IMG/VR virus record: IMGVR_UViG_3300037193_001860 | Coordinates: 1 to 44,988 of that record | Strand: one strand, 5' to 3' | Origin: a virus | Length of the DNA stretch: 44,988 nt | Part shown: piece by piece, positions 29,997 to 38,254 of the stretch | Layout of the letters: each line of letters starts with the position of its first letter | How positions within the stretch are numbered: the first letter of the stretch is position 1 | Notes under the pieces: model-generated | Told to the model about the DNA's origin: nothing | Databases searched by the model: none | What the model saw: the letters and a program-made list of their open reading frames with translations, nothing else | Made by a program: the position numbers and the translations under genes

Positions 29997-31967
29997 CTAT
30001 CCGATCTGGATCTGTCCGGTGCGGACGAGCTTCATGAATGCGGTGGCGAACGCGCTGTCGACGTTGCCGCTGAACCGGACCTCACGAGCGCCGGTACCTG
30101 CGGGGGCGGCCGGCCTGCTCCCGCCCAGTGCGGCACCGGAGAGCGACCCGGACGCGGCGCCCATCAGCTCAGTGCCCGCCCGGCCGACGTCCGGGATCCC
30201 CGCTCGCAGGGACCCGGCGAAGTCCGTCACCAGCGCCTCGCCCGAGCGGTCCACGTACCCGGAGCCTGAGAAGGGCCCCCACTTCGCCGGGCTGAACGGC
30301 CACAGGCCGCGGAACCACGCGAGCTGACCTTGGAACCAGGACACGAGGCCGTCCCACGCTCGGCGCAGGCCGTCGCGGAAGCCGTCGATCAAGGCGCGTC
30401 CGGCGTTGACCAGCAGGCTCCCGATGTTGCCGAGTGCCGACATGAACCGGCCCGGCATCCCGGCTACCCACGTGACCAGCTCGACCGCCTTGCTGATCGC
30501 GGAGTCCTTCATCTCGCCGAACCAGCCGCCGACCAGGCCAGGCAGCTCCCCGAACCAGGCAATCGCACCCTTGATCCACTCGATGGCCGAGCCGATGCCG
30601 GTCTTCACGGCCTCCCAGGCGCCGTTGACGATGTTCCGGAAGGTCTCGCTCTCGTTGTACGCCCAGACCAGACCTGCGACGAGCGCGGCGATCGCGATCA
30701 CGACGAGCCCGATCGGGTTCGCCGACAAGGCGGCGTTGAGCACCCACTGCACGCCGGCCCACGCGATGGTCAGGGCGCGCACCGTGGTCATGATCGAGTT
30801 GTAGAGCGCGACACCGGCGACGATGCCCTTGATCGCCCCCGCGAGCGCGAGCACGCCGATCGCGGCCGGCCCGAGCACGGGCGCCCACTCCGCGAGCGTG
30901 GTGGCGACACCGGCGACGATAGGGGCGAGCGCGGTCACGATGGGGGCGAGCGTCTGTAGCGCGGCGAGGAAGACCTCACGCAGGACCGTCCCGGCGGCGC
31001 GCATCGCCTCGCCGAGCGCGCCGAGCGCCTCCTGCGCGGACGCGGACGCCATGAAGGCGGCCAGCTGGGTGGTGGCGTCGCGCAGCGGCCCGAGGAACGA
31101 CGTGGCGTCGCCGCCCAGGCCGGTGAACACCGAGCTGAGGATCGAGCCGATGTTGCCGACGATCGCGCCGAGGTCGCGGAACCCCTGGATGGCGCCATCG
31201 ATCAGCTCATAGATCCGACCGGACTCGATGCCCTGGTCGACCCAGCCGCGGAACTTCGCGGCCACGTCGCCGATCGCGGTGCCGAGGCCGGACAGGTACT
31301 CAGCGCCCACTCCGCCCAGGCCGACGATCCCGGACAGGGCGTGCGCTGCGGCGAACCGCATGTTGCCCAACATCGCCGCGGTGCCGCTGAGGATCGAGTC
31401 GAGATCGCCCTTGAAGAAGGGGCTCTGTGCCGCGTGCAGCGCCTCGACGCCGATCCCGTTGAACCCCGTGGCGATCTTCGTCATGCCGGTACTCAGGGTC
31501 GGCAAGAGCTTGTTGCCGACCTCGCGCACCTCGTCCGCGAAGCCTGCGAAGAAGGCGCCCTGCACGGACTGCTTCAGCGCGTCGACCTGTGGCTTGAAGC
31601 CGGCGAAGGCCTGCGCGGTCTCCCGCGCGGCGGGGGCCATATTCTTGGTGGCCTCGGCGAAGGCCTCCATGTCGCCGGACAGCCCGGCGGAGATCGCCTC
31701 GGACATGCCGGCCGTGGCGATCTTGAAGGTCTGCATCGCGGCCTGCGCGCCGAGCAGCGCGCCCGGGAGCAGGAGCGCGGCCGGTGCGAGCTGGGTCAGG
31801 GCACCGGCCAGGCCGCCGATCCCCTGGATGGCACCGCCGGCGCCGGCCAGGCCGCCGAGGCTCTTGCCCAGCGTGCCCATCGTTGCAGTGACCTTCTTGG
31901 CCGTGCGGTCCAGTGGGCCGGAGTCGCCGGCGAAGGTCAGGGTGACCGTGGGTCCCTGCCCGGCCAT
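29997..31967 (-). CDS. Tape measure protein
   Basis: 656 residues, long alpha-helical Ala/Gly-rich protein: KKVTATMGTLGKSLGGLAGA start, several hydrophobic helices in the middle (for example about 355-400 and 420-445, IGLVVIAIAALVAGLVWAYN), and a C-terminal globular tail ending MKLVRTGQIQIG. Position after the tail chaperone and gp10-like genes fits. At about 0.15 nm per residue the tail would be near 100 nm, short for a siphovirus. Starts at ATG 31965-31967 (TGATG junction). Confidence 0.85.
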   Translation of the reverse strand: MAGQGPTVTLTFAGDSGPLDRTAKKVTATMGTLGKSLGGLAGAGGAIQGIGGLAGALTQLAPAALLLPGALLGAQAAMQTFKIATAGMSEAISAGLSGDMEAFAEATKNMAPAARETAQAFAGFKPQVDALKQSVQGAFFAGFADEVREVGNKLLPTLSTGMTKIATGFNGIGVEALHAAQSPFFKGDLDSILSGTAAMLGNMRFAAAHALSGIVGLGGVGAEYLSGLGTAIGDVAAKFRGWVDQGIESGRIYELIDGAIQGFRDLGAIVGNIGSILSSVFTGLGGDATSFLGPLRDATTQLAAFMASASAQEALGALGEAMRAAGTVLREVFLAALQTLAPIVTALAPIVAGVATTLAEWAPVLGPAAIGVLALAGAIKGIVAGVALYNSIMTTVRALTIAWAGVQWVLNAALSANPIGLVVIAIAALVAGLVWAYNESETFRNIVNGAWEAVKTGIGSAIEWIKGAIAWFGELPGLVGGWFGEMKDSAISKAVELVTWVAGMPGRFMSALGNIGSLLVNAGRALIDGFRDGLRRAWDGLVSWFQGQLAWFRGLWPFSPAKWGPFSGSGYVDRSGEALVTDFAGSLRAGIPDVGRAGTELMGAASGSLSGAALGGSRPAAPAGTGAREVRFSGNVDSAFATAFMKLVRTGQIQIG

Positions 31968-32398
31968 CAGCGGACCCTCACGCCGGCGCCCGAGGAGCGG
32001 GCGAGGTCGGTCAGCTCGTCACGAAGGATGCCCTCGACGCGGGCGCGCTCGTCGGCGTAGGACTTCCAGATGTAGCGGCCCTCCTTCAGGAAGGGCCGCC
32101 GCACGCTGCGGTTGCGTCCGACGCGCCCGCCGAAGTCCAGCCAGGGGTAATAGGGATACCGCTTGCCGCCCGCGCGGATCCGGGCCGCGGTGCGCGTGCT
32201 CGCCGCCTTGATGGACGACTTCGCGTGCCCGCCGCGGCCGGGGCCGGTCGGGACACGCGGCTGCGCGGTGTCCACGACGAGCTGGGCGGCCTTGTTTCCG
32301 GCGAGGCGAAGACCCTTCGGCGCGTCGCGGTCGATCCTGCGCAGTACCCGGTTGAACTCCCGCAGTCCCCGAACCTCGATCCGCCCGATCTCCGCCAC
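31967..32398 (-). CDS. HK97 gp10-like head-tail joining protein
   Basis: 143 residues from GTG 32396-32398, with GGAGGTGACGGA upstream. IEVRGLREFNRVLRRIDRDA, AQLVVDTAQPRVPTGPGRGG and YPYYPWLDFGGRVGRNR are the typical pattern of the gp10-like/tail completion family. Usual position is before the major tail protein; here it lies between the tail chaperone and the tape measure, which is unusual. It might play a tail rather than neck role. Confidence 0.65.
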   Translation of the reverse strand: MAEIGRIEVRGLREFNRVLRRIDRDAPKGLRLAGNKAAQLVVDTAQPRVPTGPGRGGHAKSSIKAASTRTAARIRAGGKRYPYYPWLDFGGRVGRNRSVRRPFLKEGRYIWKSYADERARVEGILRDELTDLARSSGAGVRVR

Positions 32399-32402
32399 TC
32401 CG

Positions 32403-32576
32403 TCACCTCCCTCGCTTCGCCGCCCGCGCGGCCAGTTCCTCGCGTTGCGATCGGCGGGCATAGAACGCCTGCCACTGCACGAACTCCAGGTTGGACATCC
32501 GGTCCTGCATCTCGCCCACGGTCATCCCGAGCTTCTCGGCCAGGGAGAATGCGAAATCCAGGCCCGGGTCAGTCGC
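32403..32576 (-). CDS. Tail assembly chaperone, T part (made by frameshift)
   Basis: Frame that continues gene G after the slip site: DPGLDFAFSLAEKLGMTVGE then MQDRMSNLEFVQWQAFYARR to the stop at 32403-32405, the conserved gpT pattern of actinophage chaperones. There is no start codon and no ribosome site of its own. It is joined to G by a +1 (or -2) shift at about 32577-32583, giving a G-T fusion of about 162 residues. Confidence 0.7.
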   Translation of the reverse strand, partial: ATDPGLDFAFSLAEKLGMTVGEMQDRMSNLEFVQWQAFYARRSQREELAARAAKRGR

Positions 32577-32892
32577 GAAACTGCTTGACCGCCTCCTTGG
32601 CCGAGGCCTGCTCGAGCCCGGACAGGCGCCGAATCGCGGCGCCGATCGGTTCGAGCTCGCCCGCCGGGGAGTTGGCCTGCCAGGTGCCGACCTCGTCCTC
32701 GGTCAGCGCCGGCTCGACCATCGCCAGCGCGACGAGCTTCCGCTCCACCTCCGCTGCCGCCATCTCCTTGCCCTGCAACTCGAGCGCCTCGGCGCGGGAC
32801 AGCGGGCGAACCCGCACCGTCCCGACACCGGGGATCTCGACGTCCTCGACGCCGAAGCGCTTCTTCAACAGGTCGACCTTGGATACGGCCAT
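32569..32892 (-). CDS. Tail assembly chaperone, G part
   Basis: 107 residues from ATG 32890-32892 (preceded by GGAGGAGC-type site). MAVSKVDLLKKRFGVEDVEI, then PLSRAEALELQGKEMAAAEV, is the usual tail chaperone N-terminal domain. It ends at TGA 32569-32571; the C-terminal codons CAG TTT CGC GAC are the likely slip region into the T frame. It lies between the major tail protein gene and the tape measure, as usual. Confidence 0.75.
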   Translation of the reverse strand: MAVSKVDLLKKRFGVEDVEIPGVGTVRVRPLSRAEALELQGKEMAAAEVERKLVALAMVEPALTEDEVGTWQANSPAGELEPIGAAIRRLSGLEQASAKEAVKQFRD

Positions 32893-32921
32893 GGGAATGC
32901 TCCTCCCGGGGTTTGCGCTGG

Positions 32922-33335
32922 TCAGGGGGTGCCGCCGGTCGTGTCGGTGATGTCGTCGGAGAGCTGCAGCTCGGCCGTCCACGTGACCATGTCCGCGACC
33001 GGCGCCGACTCCTCATAGGAGTTCACGAGCGCATCCACCGTGGCGACCGGCTTGCCGCTGCCCACGCCTTCCGGCTGGTAGACGAACTCCACCGCGGCTG
33101 CGCCGACGAGCGGGCGCAGCACAGCGCCCGGGCCGGTCGTGGCCGTGTTGTCGTAGATGCCTTCGATGCTCGCGGTGCCGTCCTTCAGGCCGGCCGCGTA
33201 GACCTTCGAGTTCTTGCCGAAGGTGGTGACGTCGTGCGTGTCCGCCTCGCGCGTGAACGTCACGCTGTTGGCGAATGCAGAGAGGTCGTCGCCGCCGATG
33301 CTGACCGCGGTTCCCTTGCCATGAACGAAAGCCAT
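32922..33335 (-). CDS. Major tail protein
   Basis: 137 residues. MAFVHGKGTAVSIGGDDLSA, TFTREADTHDVTTFGKNSKV and TASIEGIYDNT are the well known pattern of actinophage major tail tube proteins (Ig-like/beta-barrel). Followed directly by the chaperone genes. Confidence 0.9.
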   Translation of the reverse strand: MAFVHGKGTAVSIGGDDLSAFANSVTFTREADTHDVTTFGKNSKVYAAGLKDGTASIEGIYDNTATTGPGAVLRPLVGAAAVEFVYQPEGVGSGKPVATVDALVNSYEESAPVADMVTWTAELQLSDDITDTTGGTP

Positions 33336-33739
33336 CAGGCGGCTCCCCTTCCAATGATGTCGACTGAGAATCGGGCGGCCAGGTAGTCGACCGCGTTGAA
33401 GACGACGACCCCGAACTCCGCGCTCATCACGCGAGCGGAGTCATACGAGGTCGGGGTGTGCGACTCGATGGCTGCCTTGACCGAGCGCGCGCCAGAGCCG
33501 TCGCAGTAGGGAGCCAGGTGGTCGCGAGCGGTGCGGGCGTCAGCCTTGCTCACCGCCACGGTGACCAGGAGTTCGATCCGATCGCCGCCGCGCCGCATGG
33601 CGGCGTCGAAGGTGAGCGTCTCCGGCAGTTCGACGAGCGCGGCCGGCGGGTTGATCCGGTCCGCCCAGTACGGGGCGATGCGCAGCCCGGTCGGCTCGAG
33701 CGCAGCGCCCAGCTCGTCCATGACGGCGGCGAGGTCCAC
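33335..33739 (-). CDS. Tail terminator-like protein, 134 aa
   Basis: GTG 33737-33739 chosen because it starts VDLAAVMDELGAALEPTGLR directly after the connector gene stop (33744). Alpha/beta protein with DRIELLVTVAVSK and VKAAIESHTPT. Position between the connector and the major tail protein is that of the tail terminator (gpU-like). Confidence 0.7.
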   Translation of the reverse strand: MDLAAVMDELGAALEPTGLRIAPYWADRINPPAALVELPETLTFDAAMRRGGDRIELLVTVAVSKADARTARDHLAPYCDGSGARSVKAAIESHTPTSYDSARVMSAEFGVVVFNAVDYLAARFSVDIIGRGAA

Positions 33740-33743
33740 AGGG

Positions 33744-34361
33744 CTACACCGCCCCCCAAACGCGCCGGTACGGGCCGAGAGCGACCGCAACGTCCGGGTC
33801 CAGGCGAGCCTGAAGGCGCACCTCTGACCCGGCGTCCGGCGAGCCAGCAACGCCGTACGGGCTGTCCCGGCGCGCCAGCAGCCGCGAGGCCTGCAACAGC
33901 GTGGCCTCCTTGATCGCGGTCGGGACCGCGGTCCAGCCCCACTGCGCAGTCACCCGCACGCCGTCGGTCAGCGTGGTCGGCTGCACCGTGCTGGCGGGCA
34001 GGATCGCGAGCTCGGTCCACGGGCGTTCCTCGGCGGCGGCGTTCGCCGGCTGGAGCCGGTGGTCCGTGATCGCCGAGCTGTAGGTCTCGTCCTCGTTCTC
34101 GTCGAACGCGACCGACAGCCCGGTACTGGTCATGAGGTCGTCGATCACGACGTACCAGCGGCAGCGCTTGCGGTCCCACTGCGCGGTGTAGAACCGCGGC
34201 GCCGGGGCGGCGAGCAGGCCGAACTGCCTGTTCGAGGCCCGGTCGACCGCGCGGGACGCGGCGGCGATGGCGAGCGCAAGCTGCGCGTCGTCGAGCGAGT
34301 CGTCGATCCGCACGAATGCGGCGAGCTCGTCCGTCGTCGCGTAGTCAGGTCGCCATGCCAT
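33744..34361 (-). CDS. gp6-like head-tail connector, 205 aa
   Basis: MAWRPDYATTDELAAFVRID, then DAQLALAIAAASRAVDRASN, the typical gp6-like/phage connector (DUF3168 neighbourhood) N-terminus, with a helix-rich C-terminus (AIKEATLLQASRLLARRDSP). Follows the 99-aa capsid-associated gene. Expected to form the 12/13-mer adaptor below the portal. Confidence 0.8.
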   Translation of the reverse strand: MAWRPDYATTDELAAFVRIDDSLDDAQLALAIAAASRAVDRASNRQFGLLAAPAPRFYTAQWDRKRCRWYVVIDDLMTSTGLSVAFDENEDETYSSAITDHRLQPANAAAEERPWTELAILPASTVQPTTLTDGVRVTAQWGWTAVPTAIKEATLLQASRLLARRDSPYGVAGSPDAGSEVRLQARLDPDVAVALGPYRRVWGAV

Positions 34362-34376
34362 CGCCGCCGCCCCGCC

Positions 34377-34676
34377 CTACTCAGCCGCTACGGCGACGAC
34401 GATCGGAGTCGTGGTCCCCGCTGCCGGGAGGTCGAACCGGACCCGAAGGAACGCCGCAACGTGCAGGACGCTCGGGCCGGAGTCGACCGGAATGCCCTCG
34501 GACACGGAGGCTCCGAGGGAGTACCAGTTCTCTCCATCGAGAGAACCCTCTGCATGCGCGCCGAACGAGGTCGGCCCGCTGATGACCTGCAGAGTCACTC
34601 GCTGAGGGGCGTCAACCCACAGCGCAGGAGACGCCCCGTCAACGAGCTCACTGGTGAGCTGCGTGTAGAGCCTCAC
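34377..34676 (-). CDS. Capsid-associated protein, 99 aa (decoration-like)
   Basis: GTG 34674-34676 overlaps the capsid stop (GTGA). Beta-rich: RVTLQVISGPTSFGAHAEGS, LDGENWYSLGASVSE, AAFLRVRFDLPAAG, resembling Ig-like/F5-8 type beta-sandwich. Position after the capsid is that of decoration or head-stabilising proteins, but it could also be a connector accessory. Confidence 0.65.
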   Translation of the reverse strand: MRLYTQLTSELVDGASPALWVDAPQRVTLQVISGPTSFGAHAEGSLDGENWYSLGASVSEGIPVDSGPSVLHVAAFLRVRFDLPAAGTTTPIVVAVAAE

Positions 34677-35878
34677 GGCAGGTTGCCGGTCAGCGCCACG
34701 TAGGCGTGCGTGTTCTGCTGGGTGGCGTCCATCCGCGCCCAGGCCGAGTACTCGACCTGCCCGTTGGCGGCCCTCGTCCAGGGGTTGACGATGACCACGA
34801 TGTCGCGGACCCGGCGGATGACGTAGCCCTCGCGCAGGTCGCCGAAGACGCCCCAGTTGATCGTGGCGTCGGCCGGCGTGTAGTTCGGGAACGCCTGGTC
34901 GATCGTGACCGGGTACCCGAGCAGCGTCTCCCCGCCGGGACCGCCGGTGACACCCTCGTTGGTGCCCTTCAGGATCGGACGCCCGTTGGTGTCCTCGATC
35001 CCGCGGATGAGCTGGAGCGTCTGGTCGTTGAACGCCCACCGAGCGGACGTGCGGTACGCCGGGTCCACCGAGTGCACGAACGCGAGCAGGTCGGTGTAGG
35101 TGATCTCGGCGCCAACCGGCTCGATGCCGGTCTTGCCGGTCACGATGCCGAGCGGCTGGCCGGTGCCGGTGCCGGTGACCAGGTGGGTCGCCTGGATGCG
35201 GGCGAGCCGCTGGCCCAGCTTGCTGGCGACCAGGTCTTCCACGTCGAACGCGGAGTCCTGGAGCAGCTCCCAGGAGATCCGCAGCGGGAGGCCGCCTGCG
35301 CCGCCCACCATGTACTTGTAGGCGCCCAACTCTTCCTCGCCGAACGCCAGGTCGGCGCCGCCGGAGAACGTGCCGTGCTCGGCGACGATCTGACCGACGT
35401 TCCCGGTGTCGTCCAGGGTCGGCCAAGGCAGGCGGTTGCCGGTCGACGTGGTGATCTCCTCGACCACGTCCGCGAGGCCGCCGAAGGCCTTCATCCGGTC
35501 GACGAGCTTCTGCCGGAACCCCTCGGGCACGGTGAAGCCGCCGGACGAGTCCGGGCTGACACCCTGCGCGTTGCGCAGCTCCTGCAGATCGGCGTTCTCC
35601 TTGCCGGTGCGCAGGTAGTGGTTGAAGGCCGCCTCGATGGTGTCGCGCTGCGGCTTCGCCTCGACGAACAGCGGCTTGGTGGCCACCTCCTTGCGCTCGG
35701 CGTTGCGCTTGCGCACCGCCTCGGTGCGCTCACGACGCGCCTGCGCCTCAGCGAGGTCCTTCTCCAGCGCCTCGATTCGGCCGTGCTCGTCGTCGGTCAG
35801 GTCGCGACCCTCGGCGTCGTCCACGATCGCCGAGAGGGCGTCGTGGATCTCCTCGACGCTCAGCAGCGTGTCAGTCAC
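34673..35878 (-). CDS. Major capsid protein, HK97 fold
   Basis: 401 residues. N-terminal ~100 residues are a coiled-coil scaffold (delta) domain (EALEKDLAEAQARRERTEAV) removed during maturation, then VSPDSSGGFTVPEGFRQKLV, AYKYMVGGAGGLPLRISWEL and ATHLVTGTGTGQPLGIV, hallmarks of HK97-type phage capsids. Cleavage is expected near the LRNAQGVSPDSSGG segment (about 100). The protease gene is directly upstream (ATGA-type overlap). Confidence 0.92.
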   Translation of the reverse strand: MTDTLLSVEEIHDALSAIVDDAEGRDLTDDEHGRIEALEKDLAEAQARRERTEAVRKRNAERKEVATKPLFVEAKPQRDTIEAAFNHYLRTGKENADLQELRNAQGVSPDSSGGFTVPEGFRQKLVDRMKAFGGLADVVEEITTSTGNRLPWPTLDDTGNVGQIVAEHGTFSGGADLAFGEEELGAYKYMVGGAGGLPLRISWELLQDSAFDVEDLVASKLGQRLARIQATHLVTGTGTGQPLGIVTGKTGIEPVGAEITYTDLLAFVHSVDPAYRTSARWAFNDQTLQLIRGIEDTNGRPILKGTNEGVTGGPGGETLLGYPVTIDQAFPNYTPADATINWGVFGDLREGYVIRRVRDIVVIVNPWTRAANGQVEYSAWARMDATQQNTHAYVALTGNLP

Positions 35879-36621
35879 TTCCTCTTCACCCCTCCCAGGG
35901 CGTTGTGGACGCGCGCTTTCGCGTCGTCCGATCGGTTCTTGCGGGCGAGCACGACCGGATCTGGCGCGTGCTCACGGCCCGGGTACTTGAAGGTGTACGC
36001 AGCGAGGTCGTGCACCTTCGCGGCTGCGGTCGCAGCCGGGGTCACCGCGTCGTCGCCGAGCACCGAGTCAGCCAGGCCGGCCTCGACCGCCTCACGGGCG
36101 CTCAGCCAGGTCTCGGCAGCCATGAGGCTGAGCCAGTGCGCCGCGTCCTTGCCGCCCTTCGCCGCGTAGACGTCGGCGATGGAGTCGCGGGCCAGCTTGT
36201 CGAGCAGGTCGGCCATTTCGCGCATGTCGCCGGCCTGACCCATGACCAGCCCAGACGGGTTGTGGATCATCATCTGAGAGCCGCGGCCCATCTCGATCGT
36301 GTCGCCCGCCATCGCGATCACCGATGCGATCGAGGCAGCGACTCCATCGACCGTGACGTGCACCGTCGCGGGGTGCTCGCGGAGCCGGTTGTAGATCGTC
36401 AGGCCGTCGAACACTGACCCGCCCGGCGAGTTGATCCGCAGGTTCAGCGTCTTCGCCTTCACTGCACTGAGGTCGCGCGTGAAGTCGGCGGCCGTGATGC
36501 CGAAGTAGCCGATCTCGTCGTAGATCTCGACCAAGGCCTCGTCGGAGGCGTCGGTGATCCGGTACCAGTCGTGGCCGCCGCGGATCTGCATCTTGGCGAG
36601 CCCGTTGAACAGCTCGATCAC
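35875..36621 (-). CDS. ClpP-like prohead protease
   Basis: 248 residues, S14/S49-type fold: LRINSPGGSVFDGLTIYNRL, DGVAASIASVIAMAGD with the nucleophile Ser97, and QMMIHNPSG with His120. A conserved acidic residue for the triad lies further on (LARDSIADVYAAKGG region). The C-terminal 50 residues are an Ala-rich/basic tail that probably contacts the scaffold. Standard portal-protease-capsid order. Confidence 0.88.
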   Translation of the reverse strand: MIELFNGLAKMQIRGGHDWYRITDASDEALVEIYDEIGYFGITAADFTRDLSAVKAKTLNLRINSPGGSVFDGLTIYNRLREHPATVHVTVDGVAASIASVIAMAGDTIEMGRGSQMMIHNPSGLVMGQAGDMREMADLLDKLARDSIADVYAAKGGKDAAHWLSLMAAETWLSAREAVEAGLADSVLGDDAVTPAATAAAKVHDLAAYTFKYPGREHAPDPVVLARKNRSDDAKARVHNALGGVKRK

Positions 36622-37832
36622 TCGTCGTCCTCCTCGTCGGGAGCCGCCTCGGGCTCGGATGCGGCCACCGGGGCGGCGCCGGCCGGGGTGCGCAGCTCGT
36701 CGGCACCCGGGATCGGCGGCAGGTTGCGGATGCGTCGCGCCTCGTTCGGGGTGATCAGTCCGCCGTTGACCTGCTCGAGCAGGAGGCCGATCTCGTCCTC
36801 GGGGGACGGCGCGACGAACGCGGTGTAGTCGAACTCGACCTTCAGGGAGCCGCGGACCAGGCGCGACAGGCGCTGCTCAATCCGGGTCGTCCACGGGGTC
36901 AGCGTGTAGCGGGCCAGGCCCCGGTTCTGCTCGTGGATCCCCTGGCCCCAGCTCGTGGACTTCTCCGTGAGGCCGAGCAGGTGCGGAGGCACCCCGTACC
37001 AGCGGCCGATCTCGTCGATCTGGAAGGTGCGCGACCCGAGGAACTGGGCGTCTTCCGGCGACAGCATCCAGGGCGTGAAGGTCAGCTTCCGGTTGATGAC
37101 GACGACCTCGCCGGCGTTCTCCACGCCGGTCATGGCGCGGCGAACGGTCTCCTTGACGACCTTCGCCTCTTCCTCGGTGAGATCCTCGTCGTCCTTCGGG
37201 GTGACCAGGCCGGAGATCATCGAGCCGTTCGTGAACTGCTTGTTTGCTGCTCGGTCTCCGGCCAGGCCGGTCCCGATGGACAGCCGGGCCAGCGCGATCG
37301 GGGAGAGGCCCTTCAGGCCGTCCAGCGAGATTCCGGGGATGTGGGTCAAGGTGAGCGCGTCGAACTCGCGACGGCTGCCGTCGTCGAGCAGCACCGTGTA
37401 GAGGCGCCCGCCCGCAGCCTCGGGGTCGCGCTCGACCGTGACAGCGAGTGGGTGGATCAGGTTCAGCCCGGCGAGTGCGCCCGCGTTGTTGTAGACGTGC
37501 TGCGCGTAGGCGTTGCCGTGCAGCAGCAGGTGCACCGCCGCGAGCTCTTTCCACTCGTACGGCGTGAGGTGGTCCAGGCCAGGGTTGTCCAGGAACGAGC
37601 CGACCCGCTCGCGCGTGTCGTCGGCGTTCGTACGCAGCGTGCGCAGCGGCAGTGCGCCGATCGAGCCGGACACCAGCGACACGGCCCGGAAGAGCGCCGA
37701 CAGGCTCATCGCGGTGTACTCGGTGACCTGCGGGACGAACTGGTCGCCGTACCCGAGCATGGCAGCAACCAGCGGGTCACTCACGGTGACTCGCTGGTTC
37801 GCGGCCCTGCGCCAGGGCGCCCACCAGGGCAT
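36618..37832 (-). CDS. Portal protein
   Basis: 404 residues from ATG 37830-37832 (upstream GTGs are possible). MPWWAPWRRAANQRVTVSDP then AMSLSALFRAVSLVSGSIGA, LHGNAYAQHVYNNAGALAGL, IPGISLDGLKGLSPIALARL and LIGLTEKSTSWGQGIHEQN-type region, all typical of the HK97 portal family. C-terminus is acidic (EPEAAPDEEDDE). First gene of the late minus-strand operon; divergent from the small terminase at 37951. Confidence 0.9.
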   Translation of the reverse strand: MPWWAPWRRAANQRVTVSDPLVAAMLGYGDQFVPQVTEYTAMSLSALFRAVSLVSGSIGALPLRTLRTNADDTRERVGSFLDNPGLDHLTPYEWKELAAVHLLLHGNAYAQHVYNNAGALAGLNLIHPLAVTVERDPEAAGGRLYTVLLDDGSRREFDALTLTHIPGISLDGLKGLSPIALARLSIGTGLAGDRAANKQFTNGSMISGLVTPKDDEDLTEEEAKVVKETVRRAMTGVENAGEVVVINRKLTFTPWMLSPEDAQFLGSRTFQIDEIGRWYGVPPHLLGLTEKSTSWGQGIHEQNRGLARYTLTPWTTRIEQRLSRLVRGSLKVEFDYTAFVAPSPEDEIGLLLEQVNGGLITPNEARRIRNLPPIPGADELRTPAGAAPVAASEPEAAPDEEDDE

Positions 37833-37881
37833 GCCGATCCCGATCCGACGCCGGGAACGAGGGGGAGCGTCCGGCGTCAAG

Positions 37882-37917
37882 GTCAGTATAAGCACATGTA
37901 CTGACATACTGACGTCA
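37882..37917. promoter_or_regulatory. Divergent late promoter / operator region with GTCAGTA repeats
   Basis: Between portal (minus) and small terminase (plus). GTCAGTA (37882-37888) is inverted at TACTGAC (37899-37905) and repeated at 37907-37913. On the minus strand TATACT (37885-37890) is a good -10, giving a 46-nt leader to the portal start; no good -35 is seen, which suggests activator-dependent late expression. No clear plus-strand promoter was found for the terminase genes. Confidence 0.5.
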
Positions 37918-37950
37918 GGCTTGCCGCTCCCCGATCGCCTGGAGGTCTCC

Positions 37951-38253
37951 ATGAGCCTGGTCGAAAGCGTGCGCGCCGGCCTCGCCGAGCTCGAGCCCAT
38001 CGACGTCCGTGACCGCGCCGTCGCAGACCTCGCGCTGCGCTACGCCGAGCACATCGACGACGACGCGGACTGGGCGGACAAGCTGCGCGACCCGCTCGCC
38101 GAGCTCGGGCCCAAGCTGCTCGCCGCGCTGACCGCGCTCGGCATGACGCCCGCGGCGCGCAAGGGCATCGTCGGCGACAAGCCGGACGCTCCGAAGGCGT
38201 CCCCGCTCGACGAGCTGCGCGCCCGGCGCGCGGCGCGAGACGCTGCGGGCTGA
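37951..38253 (+). CDS. Small terminase subunit-like protein (packaging module B)
   Basis: 100 residues from ATG 37951 with CTGGAGG. Helical: MSLVESVRAGLAELEPIDVR, DDDADWADKLRDPLAELGPK, then ...LTALGMTPAARKGIVG and a C-terminal Arg-rich helix. Short P27-like small terminases have this size and C-terminal pattern. The large subunit gene starts one base after its stop. Confidence 0.7.
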   Translation: MSLVESVRAGLAELEPIDVRDRAVADLALRYAEHIDDDADWADKLRDPLAELGPKLLAALTALGMTPAARKGIVGDKPDAPKASPLDELRARRAARDAAG

Positions 38254-38254
38254 C

